From the NCBI RefSeq assembly GCF_040807025.1, contig NC_090964.1, positions 8,952,214 through 9,016,213 of the forward strand: a stretch of DNA of 64,000 nt, read 5' to 3'. This document shows, piece after piece, positions 45,866 to 57,800 of this stretch. How positions within the stretch are numbered: the first letter of the stretch is position 1; each line of letters starts with the position of its first letter. A program made the position numbers and the translations under genes. A model generated the notes under the pieces. That model saw nothing but the letters and a program-made list of their open reading frames with translations. It was not told where the DNA came from and did no database searches. This DNA comes from Struthio camelus. Taxonomy: Eukaryota; Chordata; Aves; Struthioniformes; Struthionidae.

Positions 45866-46620
45866 GGAGGCGCCCCGTGCTGCTGCTCGCCTCGGCCAGG
45901 CGGTGCCCCAGATCTGTGCCCCCGGAGGAGCCGCGGGCCGTCCCCGCTGCCCGCCCCGGGTCCCTGTCCTGGGAGGCCGTGCGCAGGGGACGGGGCCGTT
46001 TGGGGACCCCGGCGGCGTCCTCCTAACCCCGTTCCTGGGATCCCACAGTGAACTGAACAGGGGAGAAAAAGCCTGAGTCTTTGGACGACGATGCCTATCA
46101 CAGAGCGCAGCCCCCGGCCTGCTCACGCTGAGGTGCGAAGGAGACAACTTAAGGACCCGCGCTAAGTAAAAAGCTGCAATCAAATGAGCAACGGCATCAA
46201 AAGGAGAAAAAAAGATGCCAGTGTGCAGTGATCTACAAGACGCTTGAAATTACATAATGCTTCCAAAAGTGACACTCCTGTCCCAGAAAGGGCCCCGGGC
46301 GCAGGGATATCCGTGGGGTCTGTTTGCATCAGGCACGAAGCAAAAATATCCCAGCGGCTGCATGAATGGGAAGGATCCAAATTTGGATGCTCTAAAAACA
46401 AGCTGCTCTCAGCCTACAGCCTTTTGGTTTCAAAGTGCCAGGTCTCGGGAGGGGGAAGCGCCTCCCTGCCGAATGGGGCGCTCGGGCAGGCCGGCGCTGC
46501 CGGGAGAGGAGCAGCGAGGGCGGCAGGCCCTTCCCCGGCCCAAGCGCAGGTGCAAAGACTGAACACCAGAAGGAAAGAAAAACCAATGTGTTTTTAGACT
46601 TCCTGCCTGCAGCGTTGCTC

Positions 46621-46708
46621 CGTCAGCCCTTGCTGCTGGCTCTGCTGGGACAGTCCCTGCTCTCCGTCAGCCCTCGCTGCTGGCTCTGCTGGGACAGTCC
46701 CTGCCTGG
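46621..46708. repeat. Two-copy 44-bp tandem duplication
   Basis: The segment starting cgtcagccct at 46621 recurs at 46665 with one visible substitution (ttgctg/tcgctg). Confidence 0.9.
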
Positions 46709-47589
46709 GCAGGCGAGGATGCACCATGTTCCCGGCCGGACTCTGGCTGGGAGCCAGGGAGACCGAGCCGGCAGCCTTGGAGGGACGTGGGCACCCAGCG
46801 GCCCTTGGTGCTCACCCCTGCGTGCTGGTTACCCCAGGGGGGGTCTCGTTTGCACTGATCCGCAGTGTCCCCCCACGCAGCGCAGCGCCGGGGCCGGCCG
46901 GGGGACCGGGATGCTGGGGCGGCCGGCAGGGGGGACGCCGGGGCAGCTGGGGTGGGCGCCGTCGCCCACCAGCGCCGCCGCTGCCCCGGCACCCGCTCCG
47001 CGCAGGGGCGAGGGCAAGGGGGCCTGCTCGCTGCCGCTAATACTAATGCATTAATTTGCAACGGGTCGGTGGGGAACCTTTAAGCCCTCCGCGAGGAGCA
47101 GGAAGAAAGGACAAAGCTGAATCATCGCCGAGTTTCCCGGGCGAGCGCCGAGCCGCGGCGTGTCTGCGAGGCAGCGAGAGCTGGGGGGGCTGTCGACGAA
47201 GGCCCGAGCTGGGGGGGCCAGAAACGCGGCACAGCCCCAGCGGGAAGCGCAGAGCGGCGGCTGGGGCTCGGGCTCTGCCTAAACGCAATGCTGGGGGCGC
47301 GAATGAGCCCCAGCTGGCCTGGGACGCGTCCCCGGGCGGATGCAGGGAGCTGGCTTTGGCCGGAGGCAGCTCCCGTCACCATCCGTGGCAGGACGCGCCG
47401 GGGCGGCAGGCGCGCGGGGAAGCCGGGGCGACGGGACCGAGCGGGGAGTTGCTGCCTCGGCCCTCGGGCAGCGCAGGGGGTCGGCTCGGGGGGCGTCGCG
47501 GGAGCCCTTCGGGTGCGAGGGCCGGCCGCCGAGCCCGGCGTGCCGCTGACGACGACGGGGCCGGAGCTGCTGTGTTCCTGATGGGGATG

Positions 47590-47770
47590 CGCTGCGGTTT
47601 TTAGAAGAAAAAACTGTTTCTTTGATGAATTTTTCATATCCGCAGATAAGTGCTTGGGATTAAACCGACCTGATTCCCAACTTCAGGCATTCAAAGCGCC
47701 TCACGGAAAAATCTGGGAAATGGCTTAAAAATCAAGGCTGGAGCTTTATTTATTTAAGAGCAAATATTGG
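47590..47770. promoter_or_regulatory. AT-rich island ~1 kb upstream of COL9A2
   Basis: Contains SOX/LEF-like CTTTG cores on both strands (tttctttgatgaa; cattcaaag) and A/T-rich ctttatttatttaag. COL9 genes are known SOX9 targets in cartilage; the enhancer role here is inference. Confidence 0.25.
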
Positions 47771-48580
47771 GCCTGTTTGTTCCAGGGGAGCCAGGGCACC
47801 GGGCTCACCGGCCTCGCTCCGGCACCAGCGGGCCTGGGTGGCCCTTCGTTGCACAGCTTTGCACAGAGCGCTCACCCCAGCGCCAGCACCCGGCACTTTA
47901 GGAAGGGAGCCCCGTGCAAGGCCTGGCACCCGCTGAGACCCTGCCCGCCGCAGGAAGGAGGGAGGCAGCGCTTCGAGCGGGGCCGGCTCCCGAGCCGCTC
48001 TGCGTAGGGGGGCGGCGGTGCGGGGACACGGGGGAGCCCACGAGCAGCCCGTGCCGCCCCGCGGGAACCGTGTCGTCCGTCTTCCCACGGAAAGGGGCCT
48101 CGTTCCCCGGCCGGCGCTGCTGGGTGGAGCCGGGGCGAACGCCTAGCAGAGCTGCCCCCTCGCTTTCCCAGTGCCACCCCGAATCCCCCGGGGGGGTTTC
48201 CCAGCGGCTGCTTGGCAGCTCCTCCTGGTGCGTTTCGGACCCCCAGGACCCACCTGGCGCAGGCTGGACCGGCCGGTCGTGCTTTGACGGTTCGTGCCGG
48301 GGAGCCCGGAGCGGGCGCGCAGCCTGGCCGGGGCTGGATGAGGGCTGAGAGCAGCGCTCGGGCTCACGGGGCGGAAATCGGGCTGTGCGAGGCAGAAACC
48401 TGCCCATTTCACAGCCCCTCGCCTGCGTCGGAGCCGTCCTGTGATGCTCACGCCAACAGACGCCAAGTCGGCAGCCGGCATCCCGGCCCGGCCGGCGCAG
48501 CCCAAAATAGCTGCGCGCTCCCCTGCGGGGCGCGCGGGGAGGGCGCGCGGGGCCGGCGGCCAGCCCGCCTGCCCTCGCCT

Positions 48581-48737
48581 CCGGGCTGCTCCATATTAAT
48601 GAGCCTGGCCCCTTCCTCCTCCTCCTCCTCCTCGGCAGGCTGCGGGCGCACGCCGGGGCCGGGCAGTCGGGGCTGCCGCACACCTGAGCGCCGCGCCAGC
48701 CGGGCCAGCACCGCCGCCGGCTCGCGCCACCCTCGCC
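48581..48737 (+). promoter_or_regulatory. COL9A2 promoter and 5' UTR
   Basis: A TATA-like atattaat at 48593-48600 is followed by a C/T-rich cctcctcctcc stretch and a GC-rich leader ending in cgccATGG. The transcription start is probably around 48620-48640. Confidence 0.45.
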
Positions 48738-48818
48738 ATGGCCGGCTCGCCGGGCAGCCTCAAGCTCTGCCTCCTCCTCCTCCTCCTCCAGGCCGCCGGG
48801 CTCTGCCTGGCCCAGCTC
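48738..48818 (+). CDS. COL9A2: COL9A2 exon 1, signal peptide
   Basis: ATG at 48738; donor GTAAGT at 48819. It encodes 27 residues, [20 protein letters not shown] then GLCLAQL. Confidence 0.95.
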
Positions 48819-51800
48819 GTAAGTGGTCTGCTTTGCCCCCCTTCCGCGCGGGCAGGGGGAGCGGCCGGCCGCCGGGCCCCGCTCGCCGCCCCACGCTGGG
48901 GACGCCCGCGCCCCGCTGCCCGCCGCCGGCACCTCTCGGGATGCCAGCGCCTTCCTCCACCGCTTTGGCTCCCTTTTCGCCCGAGCAGGAGGACAGCAGC
49001 AGCCCCCCAGCCGGGGTCTGGGGCCGCGTCCCCGCCGGGGACCTCCCCGTGCCAAAAGCTGCCGCCAGCCCCGCGCGGAGGGCCAGGGCCGGGCTGCGCG
49101 GGGACGTCTGCCCGGTTGTCGCCGGGCGCTCGCTGGTGCAGCGCTCGGTTCTCCCTTCGGGGTGGGACTGGGGCTTCCTCGGCCGTTTCTGCTCCCTCCC
49201 CTGCAGCACCCAGCTCTGCCCCCCGGCCAGCGCCTGCCGGGGTCCGGCTAGGGGTCCGCGGGGCGGCCGCCGCGGCCGGCAAGGGGTCGAGCCCGGCATC
49301 CGCGGCGCAGGGAGAGGCCCTCCGAGGTCGGCGGGCGTTTGCCGAGGGCGAGCAGGGCGCTGGAGGAGCAGCGGAGGCGAGGTGGGTCGGGGTCCCGCAG
49401 GGCTCCCCGGACTTACCCGAAGGCAGGAGAAAACGACCTGGGGAGAGAGCAGCAAGCGAAGGAAACGTCTGGCAGGGCTGCGGAGCGCGGGCGCCGCCGG
49501 GGGAAGGCGGGCGACGCTGCTCTGGAATCACACCGCCGGCAGAGAGGCTTTCACCGCCCAACCGCAAAGATCAGATTTTTAGGAGCGAGGTGTAACGGCT
49601 GGGGGAATTTCCCGCGGTGGGAGAGAGGCCGGGCCGAGAGGCCGAGGCGGCTGCCTCTGCCGAGAGCCGGGGAGGGTCCCGCTGCCTTCCCGCAGCAGCC
49701 CCCGTGCCGGGGAGCGTCGCCGGGCTCCAGCCGCAGCCCCGCGATGGGGCTCCGGCAGCTCCCGAGACAAAGAAACGTTTGGAAACGGTGTGGGCAGGAC
49801 AAAGGTGCTATTCATGGGTGCTTCCAGGCAGGCTCGCTCCCTGCCCAGACGGAGGGGGGTTATTTCCAAGGTGAAGCCAGGGGCTCTCTTAGTTTCGTGC
49901 ACAAACGAGCAGAGCAGGACTTTGCTTCCTCGTAAGCTGTGCTTTAAAACAAACAAGCCTCGAAGAACAGAGGAGCCTCGGGCCGGGTGAGACACAGCCA
50001 GCCTGTCTGAGTTTCATTTCCAGGAACACCAGGGATTCGGTCTCCGGGAGCAGAGTCTCTCCCCTGAAAACGCCCCGTTAGGATAACAGAGATTTATTTG
50101 CAAAGTTCTTCCCGAGGAGTCGTGTAAAAACCTCAGCGCTGGAGGCCAGGCTGCTCCTGGAGCTCCCTGACAGCGGCTGAATGGCGCTTTTGTGAGACGC
50201 TGAGGAGCGATGCTGCAAAGGCACCGCAGAGCCGGCCGCGGGCAGAGCGCCAGGCGCTCGGGCTGCCCCTCGACGCCGGGGGCTTCAGGCGTCGAAATCC
50301 TGCCGGTGCTTTTAGAAACCCCGGCGTGGCGCCTGCACCCCGAGCAGAGAGGGGCCTCTGCAAAGGCTGAGACCCCGCTGGCGGCGGGGAATCGCCCCCG
50401 CTTTCCCCAGCCCGGCTGGAGGGAAGCAGGGCGCTGCGGTGCAAGGGGGGAGTTTCCTGGGTTTCTCCGTCCGTGCCCCGGCCAGGGAGCCCTCGGGACG
50501 GGACAGGCGGCCGAGGGCGGCCGGGAGGGGAAGGAGGAGCAGCCCTTGGCGCCTGGGGCTGCTCGCCCCGGAGCCCGCTCTCCGGAGACGGCCCGAGCAT
50601 CCCGCTCCTGACACGAGCCCTGTCTCTTTCCCCCCCTTAGCGAGGTCCGCCAGGAGAGCCCGGCCCGCGAGGGCCCCCCGGTCCGCCAGGAGTGCCGGGA
50701 GCCGACGGCATCGACGTGAGTACGGGGCCGGCCGGCAGACCTGCGCGGGCCGCGGGCAGGGAGGGAGGGAGGGAGGGAGGGAGGGAGGGAGCCTCGGGCA
50801 CAAAGGGGGACATTGTGCCGGGGCAGCGGCTTGCAGCTGGGGCCGGCCCCGGCAGCGGCCCCTGCGAGGAGCTGCTCCAGGCTGGCAGCGCGCGGCCCCC
50901 TCGGAGCAGCGCGCGGCCCCGCGCGGGACTGGCTCCCAGGTTCGCAAAGCGCCGCAGGCTCCTACCCGCGCGGAGACGGCTCCCGCTGGGCCTGAAATTC
51001 AGGAACGCCCCAAGGCCAGCTGGTGCTCCGAGACCCGCGCCGGGGTGCGGGGGGGGCCCGAGCACAGCGGGGGTCTGTGAGCCAGCAGAAAGCGCCTTTC
51101 TGTGTGCCTTGCCCCCGGGCTCCTCCCTGGCTCCAAGGTGTTAGTTTAGTGCTATTTATACCCCCAAAGCCGCAGCCTTCCTGCAACCACACCGAAGCGC
51201 TCTCTGTTCCTAACTCCTGCCCCATCCTGGCCCCCGAACTGGGGGGATCCTGCATCCCTCAGCGGCTTTAGGAGGGCACAGGAGGACATGGAGCAGGCTC
51301 TGAGCGCCGCCAGCACCCAGCTCTGCCCAGAGGGTGAAACCCCCTTTTATAAGCTTCTGCTCTTTCCCCAGGGTGACAAAGGCTCGCCCGGAGCACCTGG
51401 GCCCTCGGTGAGTATACGTGCCTCCTTCCAGGCCCTTGGATTGTCTCACCGCTTTGGGAAGAGCTGCCTTTTAACTTGTCCACATGCTTCTTTTAAAGGG
51501 TGCCAAGGGGGAGCCCGGAGCGCCTGGTCCGGACGGGCCCCCGGGGAAGCCAGGCATCGACGTGAGTACAGCCCCTCGCCTGCCCGGCGCGGTTTCTCCC
51601 GCTGCGGCTCTGATCGCAGCAGGATCTCAGCAAACTCCGCTGCTCTCCCGGCTCGGGCAGCAGGAGTTCGGCTGGGGTCGAGCTGCTGCATCTGAGCCCG
51701 TTACTCCCCGGGGTCCTCGGCGTTATTAGCTCTGCCCTGAGCCGGAAGCAAACATGACCCCGCGGAGACCTGAGATGTCTCTTCTCAAGCAAAGCGTGGA

Positions 51801-54800
51801 GGAGCTTGGTGCAATCCTGCTGGGACTCCCAAGCCCAGACCTGCGCGTGCTAAAGCCCTTGGATCCTTTTCTGCTGTGCATAAGAGCGCGCCAAAATCCC
51901 TTCACGTGAGAACGCAAAGCGCCTTTACGTCCACAGCAAGAAACCCAGGCAGAGCTCAGCGCCTCCTTGGAGCTCGTGGGCTGCCGTTGCCACCCTGCCG
52001 CCCGCCACCCCCGGCTCCCGAGAGAGCGTGTCCCCCCTCCATCCCACGCAGGGCTAGATCTCCTGCCCCAGGACACCACTGGTACAGGACAGAAATCCCC
52101 TGAACCTAAAAAAGCACGAGCCTTTTCCTTTTCTTTAACTGCGGCCGCTGCTCTGAGCCCTGATTCAGCTCTCCTTCCCTCCAGCGTAAGTCTGGAATAG
52201 CTCCCTTGGCTCCTTCATCGCATGCGGTGGAAGAGCAGGGCAGCAGGTATACCTGCGTGCGGCGCAGCAGGGGCGCCTGGGCGTCCGGCCGAAGCGCGGC
52301 GCTGCACGGGCACGCGTCGGAGCGCGCCGCCCATTTACGTGCTCGCCAGCAGGAAACCCCAACTACAGGGCCCTCTTCTGTGTCCCTGGACGCACCTTCA
52401 TAAAAATTTAGGTTTTAGTTATCTTTCAATAATAAATGAATAGAGTAATAAACGTCATTATCAGCATGCATTATTCATCCAGGCTAATCTGCCCGGCAAA
52501 AGATTTCAGCTCCGTTGAGTAACACAGCAGAGCCGAGGTGGGCTGAGCGAGCGGCTTTGCGCTCCCGTTGTCCCCGAGGGCTTTGCAGCATGCAGGAATT
52601 AGACCATGCAATGGCCATAGCGCAAGCAGTCAGCTACAGAGATTAACACCTCTTTACAGCAAACCAGACGCAGCCTTCCCCTGTGCTGGTGAAGCCAGCA
52701 GGTTACTCTGGACCCACCTGGGCTCCCAAAGGGGACGAGGCCCCGTGCACCTCTCCCATGCCGAGGCAGAGGGGCCCGGAGCAGTTAATGCAACGCAGCC
52801 AGCCACCGAGCGAGGCTGTGCTGGGCGGCATGTGCCGGGCACGGGCACTGGCAGGTCTCTGCTGAGCCCCCCTGGGCTGAGCCCCATCATGGACTTTGCA
52901 AGGAGCCTGCAGTGATTTATTCCCGGCTGGTTTGCACCATCGGGGCTTCACTCCAGCATTGGCAGGTTTGACAGCTGGCACCTGCATAACAGATTGACAA
53001 ACACGACATCCCTGCTCGTCACCCTCCACCCCTCGTGTCGGAAGCAGTCCCAGCAGAAGTGCCGGCTGTTGGAAAGCAGAACCGCGCGGGCAGCAGGCAG
53101 GCTGTGCATGGCAGTAACCTCCGGCAATCTCTCCTCTTGCAGGGCCTGACCGGAGCAAAAGGGGAACCGGGACCCGTTGGCGGGCCAGGAATTAAAGTAA
53201 GTGCAGGCAGTCCTGGGGCTGCTCCCTCGGGCTGTGCCTCGTCCTTCTCCCGCGGGAGCAGGGTGGCGCGGGAGGGGACGTGCTGATGTGGGAGTTGGGG
53301 TGGTGCAGTGCTGGGCTGCGGCAGGGCACCGAGGCTCCATCCCGCGTGGGAGGGAATATTAGCAGCTCAGGCACGGCGAGCGCTCCCCTGCTTTGCCGTC
53401 GCCGTGCCGGTCCCGTCCGCCCCAGCCGGAGCAAGGGCCCGGGTGAGTCTGGGGGGCGCCAAGTCCTGCTGTTGCCAGTTGGGCTGAGCGCTCCCGATCC
53501 AGCTCCTGACTTTCCCTTTCTGTCCCGACAGGGCCAGCCCGGACTGCCAGGGCCGCCGGGGCTCCCCGTGAGTATCTGCCTCTCCGGTGGGCGACGGCGG
53601 TGCGGCGGGAGCAGCACCCGGAGCAAACCTTTGCTCTCCCGCCGCGGCCCCGGGGGCGGCCGGGTGCTGCCCCCTCACCCCAGCCCTGCACGGGGCAAAG
53701 GCACCACTGGGTTTGGGGGGGGCTGGAGGACATGTGCCCACTGTGTCTTTTTTTCTTGTTTCAGGGCCCTTCGCTGCCAGGACCACCTGTAAGTGCTGTG
53801 CTGGGGGGGTGGGGGGACGGCTAGGACACCCGCTCGGGGTGTACTGGGAGAAGCCCAATCTCGGCACCCCCAGAGGGAGGGTGAAGTCCCTGAGCTCCCT
53901 TCATCCCTCAGCAGTCCTGGGGCTAAGCCCGAGGCTTGGGGAAGGCTGAGCCGAACATTCGTGATGGGCCACGTGGCCGGGGATCGGTTAGACTCGCTCA
54001 ATGCTGGTTCTCCGCCAAAATCGGGAAGGGTGCAGTCGCTGCACAACTCCTGGGGGGTCTCAGCCTTACCGGTACGTAGCAGTGTTGTCAATGTGACAGT
54101 GCAAGGACGACGTGGGCTCACGTGCAGCAGCCCAAACGCCGGTTAGAGCAGCGCGTTTGCAACGGGGGCTCGCAGCCCTGTTCAAGGGGGGACACTTGCT
54201 GGGACCCGGCGGGTGACCGAGGTCTGGGAGAGCGAGGCTGCACTAGGGGCTCTCCAGGGTGGATTTCGGAGCGTGCCACGCTCGGATGCACCAAGGCATT
54301 CAGTGACTGTCTCTCTTCTTCCTCAGGGGCTTCCGGGCCAGGTCGGCCTGCCCGGGGAAATCGGAGCGCTGGGACCCAAGGTGAGGGCTGCCCCCGGCCC
54401 CCGCCCTGGGGGCGGCGCGGCGGGCAGGAGCGCGGGCGAGCCCTGCCCTGCGCCCCGGCACGGCCCGTTGCTCAGTGCTTCAGGGCTCGGGGGGGCAGCA
54501 GGGACCTTCCCCGCGGACGTGGGCGAGCGCAGTCCCGGTGCAGGCACAGGGGGGCTAGCAGAGCCCCTGCCGTCCGTCCCCTCCGCAGCCCTGGCCTGCG
54601 GGTGCCCGGGCTCCGGTGCTTTATTGCCCCGCTCTCTGCCCCGGAGCCCGCTGTAGCCATCGGCCTTTCCGCTCCTCACCTCTCCTTCCCTTGGGGCTCT
54701 TCTTTCCTAGGGTGATCCCGGACCCGATGGCCCGCGGGGTCCCCCAGGCCCTCCCGGGAAACCTGTGAGTATCTCCCCTGCCTGAGCAGGGCTTCGTGCA

Positions 54801-57800
54801 GGAGGGAGATGCCGTAACTCAGGCCCAGCACCCGTCCCCATCTCTTAGCAGCCGGGGCAGGTGCTGAGCCCCGATGCAGGATGCGGGGATGCAGCCGGGT
54901 TGAGCCAGCTCGGCCCCGACCATCAGGCGGGCAGAGGTCGGCCGGAGGGGCAGGGAGGGCGCCCGGCTGCGCGCAGCAGCTCTTTCGGCTGCCACGAGCA
55001 GCGTGGCGTTTGCGCTGGTCGTCTCTCCGGCCGCAGGGTTCAGCGCCCAGCAGTGTGCAGCGTTCCCGGGGAGCCGGCGGGGGTCTGCGCGCGGGGCGGC
55101 CTGGCCGGCGGGTTCCCACGATGCCCCTGGGGCCGGGCAGGGTTTGGGGCTGGCGCTCAGGTTTTGGTCCAGCCTCCGCTGCCGATTCGAGGGGTGAGGG
55201 CAGGCAAACACCTCCCTTCCCCGCGCCTTGCTCTCCCCTCTCGCAAGCGGCTCTGGCGCTGAACTCCCAGGCGCTGCTGTAGTCGCTGCGGCGGCAGGAG
55301 CCTGAACGGCTCGCTCTCCTTCCAGGGCCCGCCAGGACACATCCAGGGACTGGAAGGCAGTGCAGATTTCTCGGTAAGAGCTGCAATTACCGTATGCTTG
55401 CAACAGGCCTCTGCAGTTTACCGACAGCTGGAGGACTGTACGATGCATTGGCTGGAAATATGTTAACCACAGTAATTTGGTAACAGCATGGAGACGTTAG
55501 GGAGCAAACCTCAGCTCCTGACGTGCCGGAGTCAGGCAGCGCCGGCAGCACGGCAGGGGTCGGAGGGTGGCTCCTTCCCCGAAATTCCTGCACAGCTGGG
55601 GATTGAGGCACTGCAGGGCCATTGCAGGCTGCTCACTGAGGACTGATCCTGGTCTGGCCTCCTCCGCAGGGGCTGACCGTGCCCGGCGGCAGCAGCTCCC
55701 CGCTTTCCTGCCCGGGCCGGGGGCTTGCTGCTGGGGGAGCCCCCGCGCGGAGCAGCCGGTCCCGCTGCCCTTCGCTGGCTCCCTAAGCGTCGTTCCCGTC
55801 GCGACTGGCGGAGCGGGATTGACCGTGGAAAGCAGCACTGGCGGGGGACGGCGGGGAGCTCCTGCAGCGCCTCGGGCCGGCTCGGTGCCTGCAGCGGTGC
55901 AGGGCGGCTGCCTTCTGCCGTGCTGGCGACGCGTGGGGGGGAGCAGGGTCTGCACAGCGCGGCGCTGCCGGCTGGCCGTCTCCCGCAGCCCCGCTTAGAC
56001 GCGCCGTGCACGGTCCTTCCCTGGCCAGCAGCAGGGCCGGGGCATGGCTTCTCCACCGCCTTGGGCCCATTCCCAATTAAACTTTGCATCTGTTTTCCCC
56101 ACCAGTGTCCGACCCACTGCCCACCAGGTCCCAAGGGTCCCCAAGGACTGCAGGGACTGAAGGTAAGGTGGCCCAGAGCCGCCAGGGCAGCGGCCGGGGG
56201 CTGGCGCGTCCCCCAGGGTGGGGACGTCGCAGGCAGGGTTGGCTCCGGGTGCTGCTGCCTCCGGCCCAGCTACGCCCGGCCAAGGATGCTGCTTCGTCCC
56301 TGCTGCTCAGCAGGGCTCACACTCTTCCTCTTCTCCCGCAGGGACACAGGGGCCGCCCCGGCGCCCTCGGAGAGCCTGGCAGGCAGGGCCGGCAGGTGAG
56401 CACCGCCGGGCCCACCCGGGCCCCCTCGCTGGGGGCGTCCGAGCAAGGGACGAGTGCCTCCATCTCCCGGGGAGGTGCAGATGGAGCTGAGGGCAGGGAG
56501 ACTTTGTGGAGAGCGGAGGCGGCATGGAGAGGAAGGGGGTGGAGGAAAGAGGCTGAAGAGAGCGGAGCTCCGAGGAGGAGAGGAGGAAGATCCTGGGCTG
56601 GGAGGAGGAGGACGGTGGGGTTGATCTTCCCATGGGGGATGGGGCTTCCTGCTCCCGGGCTGGGGGGACACCTGTCCCCAAGCCCCTGCAGGTCCTGGGT
56701 GAGGGGGGTGCTGTCCTGAGCAGACCCTGGGGCGATCTCCACTCCTGCATCGCCCGCAGAGGCTCCCCTGCACTCACGTCTCTTCTCTCTGGCTCCTTCG
56801 CAGGGCCCCAAGGGTGACGTCGGCGTCTCCGGAGAACAAGGCATCCCCGGCCCTCCAGTAACGTAGCCGTTTCCACTTGCTGCTATTGCCCCCGGGTGCT
56901 TGGGGCTGACCAGCGCGGGGGGGGCTGGGTTGCTCCTCGCCCCAGACGCTGGGGACAAGACCAGCCCAGCACGTCCCTGCTCCTGGGCACCAACTGCTGG
57001 GAGCAGCACGAAGCCTTCGCCCCGTCCATCCTCCTCCTCCCGGCTCGTGCTGGCAGCCTCCCTGGGCAGCGCTGGGCGGAGGGGGCGCGTGGGACAGCCT
57101 GGGCATCCCGGTCCCCAGCCGGCGGTGTGGGCTGCCCCGACAACTCGCTGACCCCGGACAAATCGCCCGTTCGCTCTGCGCCCCCGGCATCCTGCTTAGA
57201 CGGGGGTCGTCCCGCCCAGCTCTCTGCGGGGACGTGGGGATTAAGTTGTCTGAGGTTGCTGAGCACTTTGAAGATGAAAAGCAATTAAGGGGCTGAGCCC
57301 TTCAGTCCAGGAAAGAGCAAAATCCCTTTGAAGGCAGCAGCTTGGTCGGCGGAAGGAGCCCCAGCCTGCGCCCGCTGCGGTTACCAAACTGACAGCAGGA
57401 GAGGGGCCGGCCTGGCGCCTGGCGGAGTTCGGAGCGGGCGGCAGGACTGAAATGCCTCATATTTGGCAAAAACCACTGATTTCCAATATCAGCTTCTATT
57501 TTAATTGCTGTTTCCTCCTGGGCTGCTTCTGGGGAGACATCCAATTTCCAGCTAAGCCTGTTTTTGGTTTGTTGCCTGCAGGGACCGCAGGGCCTGAGGG
57601 GTTACCCCGGCATGGCAGGGCCCAAGGGTGAGACGGTAAGCGCTCGCACGGACGAGGCGGCCGCGGTGCCCGGCTCCGGCGTGCTGCCGTGCGGACGGCG
57701 CTGCCTTTCCCGTGGGCTCGCGGCCGGAGGGGAGCAGGGCTGGGGTGATATGGGAGGAATCGAGCACCCCCGTGCTCCTTTTTGCAGGGTCCTGCTGGCT

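Larger units (their letters stand above)
45866..48580. other. SMAP2-COL9A2 intergenic region
   Basis: GC-rich, with less GC-rich patches near 46190-46420 and 47590-47770. It contains a 44-bp tandem duplication (46621-46708). No coding exon is recognised; long open frames are compositional. Confidence 0.65.

Noticed and set aside
47898-49582. Long open frames around the COL9A2 start (385-456 codons)
   Set aside because: GC-driven shadows that overlap the COL9A2 promoter, exon 1 and intron 1 in other frames.
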